In this document: positions 5,674-5,855 of the stretch, one piece after another
Numbering within the stretch: the first letter of the stretch is position 1
Layout: every line of letters starts with the position of its first letter
From: CAZBQG01 sp964493945
GTDB lineage: Bacteria; Pseudomonadota; Alphaproteobacteria; Rhodospirillales; UBA2165
Reading direction: 5' to 3'
DNA length: 5,855 nucleotides
Assembly (NCBI GenBank): GCA_964493945.1
Contig: CAZBQG010000261.1
Span: 1 to 5,855, forward strand
The notes under the pieces: model-generated
What the model was told of the DNA's origin: nothing
Databases searched by the model: none
What the model saw: only the letters and a program-made list of their open reading frames with translations
Program-made: the position numbers and the translations under genes

Positions 5674-5855
5674 TCAATGCAAAATATAACAACAAAACAG
5701 GCCTCAAACAGAAAACCCGCCCCGGCATTAGTCGGAGACGGGAACAAAAAGGCGCTGTGAATATAAAGAGGGCATCAAGAACGGTTTATTGGCTGAGTTC
5801 TTCAACATGGCGTAACTCGGGGATCGGGAGGCGCCATTTTGGATAGGGTTCTGCT

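Noticed and set aside
5661..5703. Inverted repeats GATCA/TGATC and GGCCTG/CAGGCC after the operon as a terminator
   Set aside because: The arms are short, one has a 25-base loop, and no T-tract follows, so I do not call a terminator for the Mo-hydroxylase operon.
4923..5747. Long minus-strand open frame of 274 codons opposite the large subunit
   Set aside because: It is the antisense shadow of a firmly identified high-GC gene; its His- and Gly-rich translation has no recognisable motif.
5729..5813. Short frame ending EYKEGIKNGLLAEFFNMA, faintly like a MORN repeat
   Set aside because: It has fewer than 30 codons between stops and no start or ribosome binding site, and a single weak repeat-like string is too little to call a gene or remnant.
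5826..5855. Possible gene start at TTG 5839 behind GGGAGG
   Set aside because: That frame has only about five codons before the window ends, so the good spacing alone cannot support a coding call.

Overview
The window looks like part of an alphaproteobacterial chromosome, probably from a Rhodospirillales-like organism. That rests on moderately high G+C, strong GGAG-type ribosome binding sites, and an XRE regulator with the alphaproteobacterial signature IHVGNRLRQRR..LGLNQQKL. The taxonomic call is inference from style, not from a marker gene.

Layout. Bases 1-76 hold no gene, but a short inverted repeat there runs into the stop codon of the first gene. Bases 77-848 (minus strand) are a two-gene unit: an XRE-type regulator (363-848), followed after 40 bases by an 81-residue stand-alone ParB/sulfiredoxin-fold domain protein (77-322). 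Bases 849-1113 are intergenic and hold the upstream region of the regulator, a clear intrinsic terminator and two further stable hairpins downstream of the next gene. Bases 1114-2001 (minus strand) encode an amidohydrolase of the 2-pyrone-4,6-dicarboxylate lactonase (LigI)-like family; its true start is probably at 2001, not at the longer 2025 start. Bases 2002-2108 are a divergent promoter region with a near-palindromic operator candidate. Bases 2109-5573 (plus strand) are a three-gene operon: a small multi-TM membrane protein (DUF2269/CopD-like), the [2Fe-2S] small subunit, and the molybdopterin-binding large subunit of a xanthine-oxidase-family hydroxylase. Directly after the last stop codon lies the C-terminal remnant of an IS transposase (5572-5673), followed by A-rich sequence with no supportable gene.

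How the parts may work together. The small and large subunits carry the full set of iron-sulfur and molybdenum-site motifs, so the enzyme should hydroxylate a carbonyl, aromatic or N-heteroaromatic substrate. No FAD-binding medium subunit is present in the window, while a membrane protein leads the operon. This suggests that electrons may leave through a membrane component or a cytochrome rather than through NAD+. The divergent LigI-like hydrolase would fit a ring-cleavage or lactone-hydrolysis step in the same catabolic route. The substrate cannot be read from the sequence. The most interesting points are the flavin-less Mo-hydroxylase with a membrane partner, the shared divergent operator, the structured 3' region of the amidohydrolase, and the IS scar that ends the operon.
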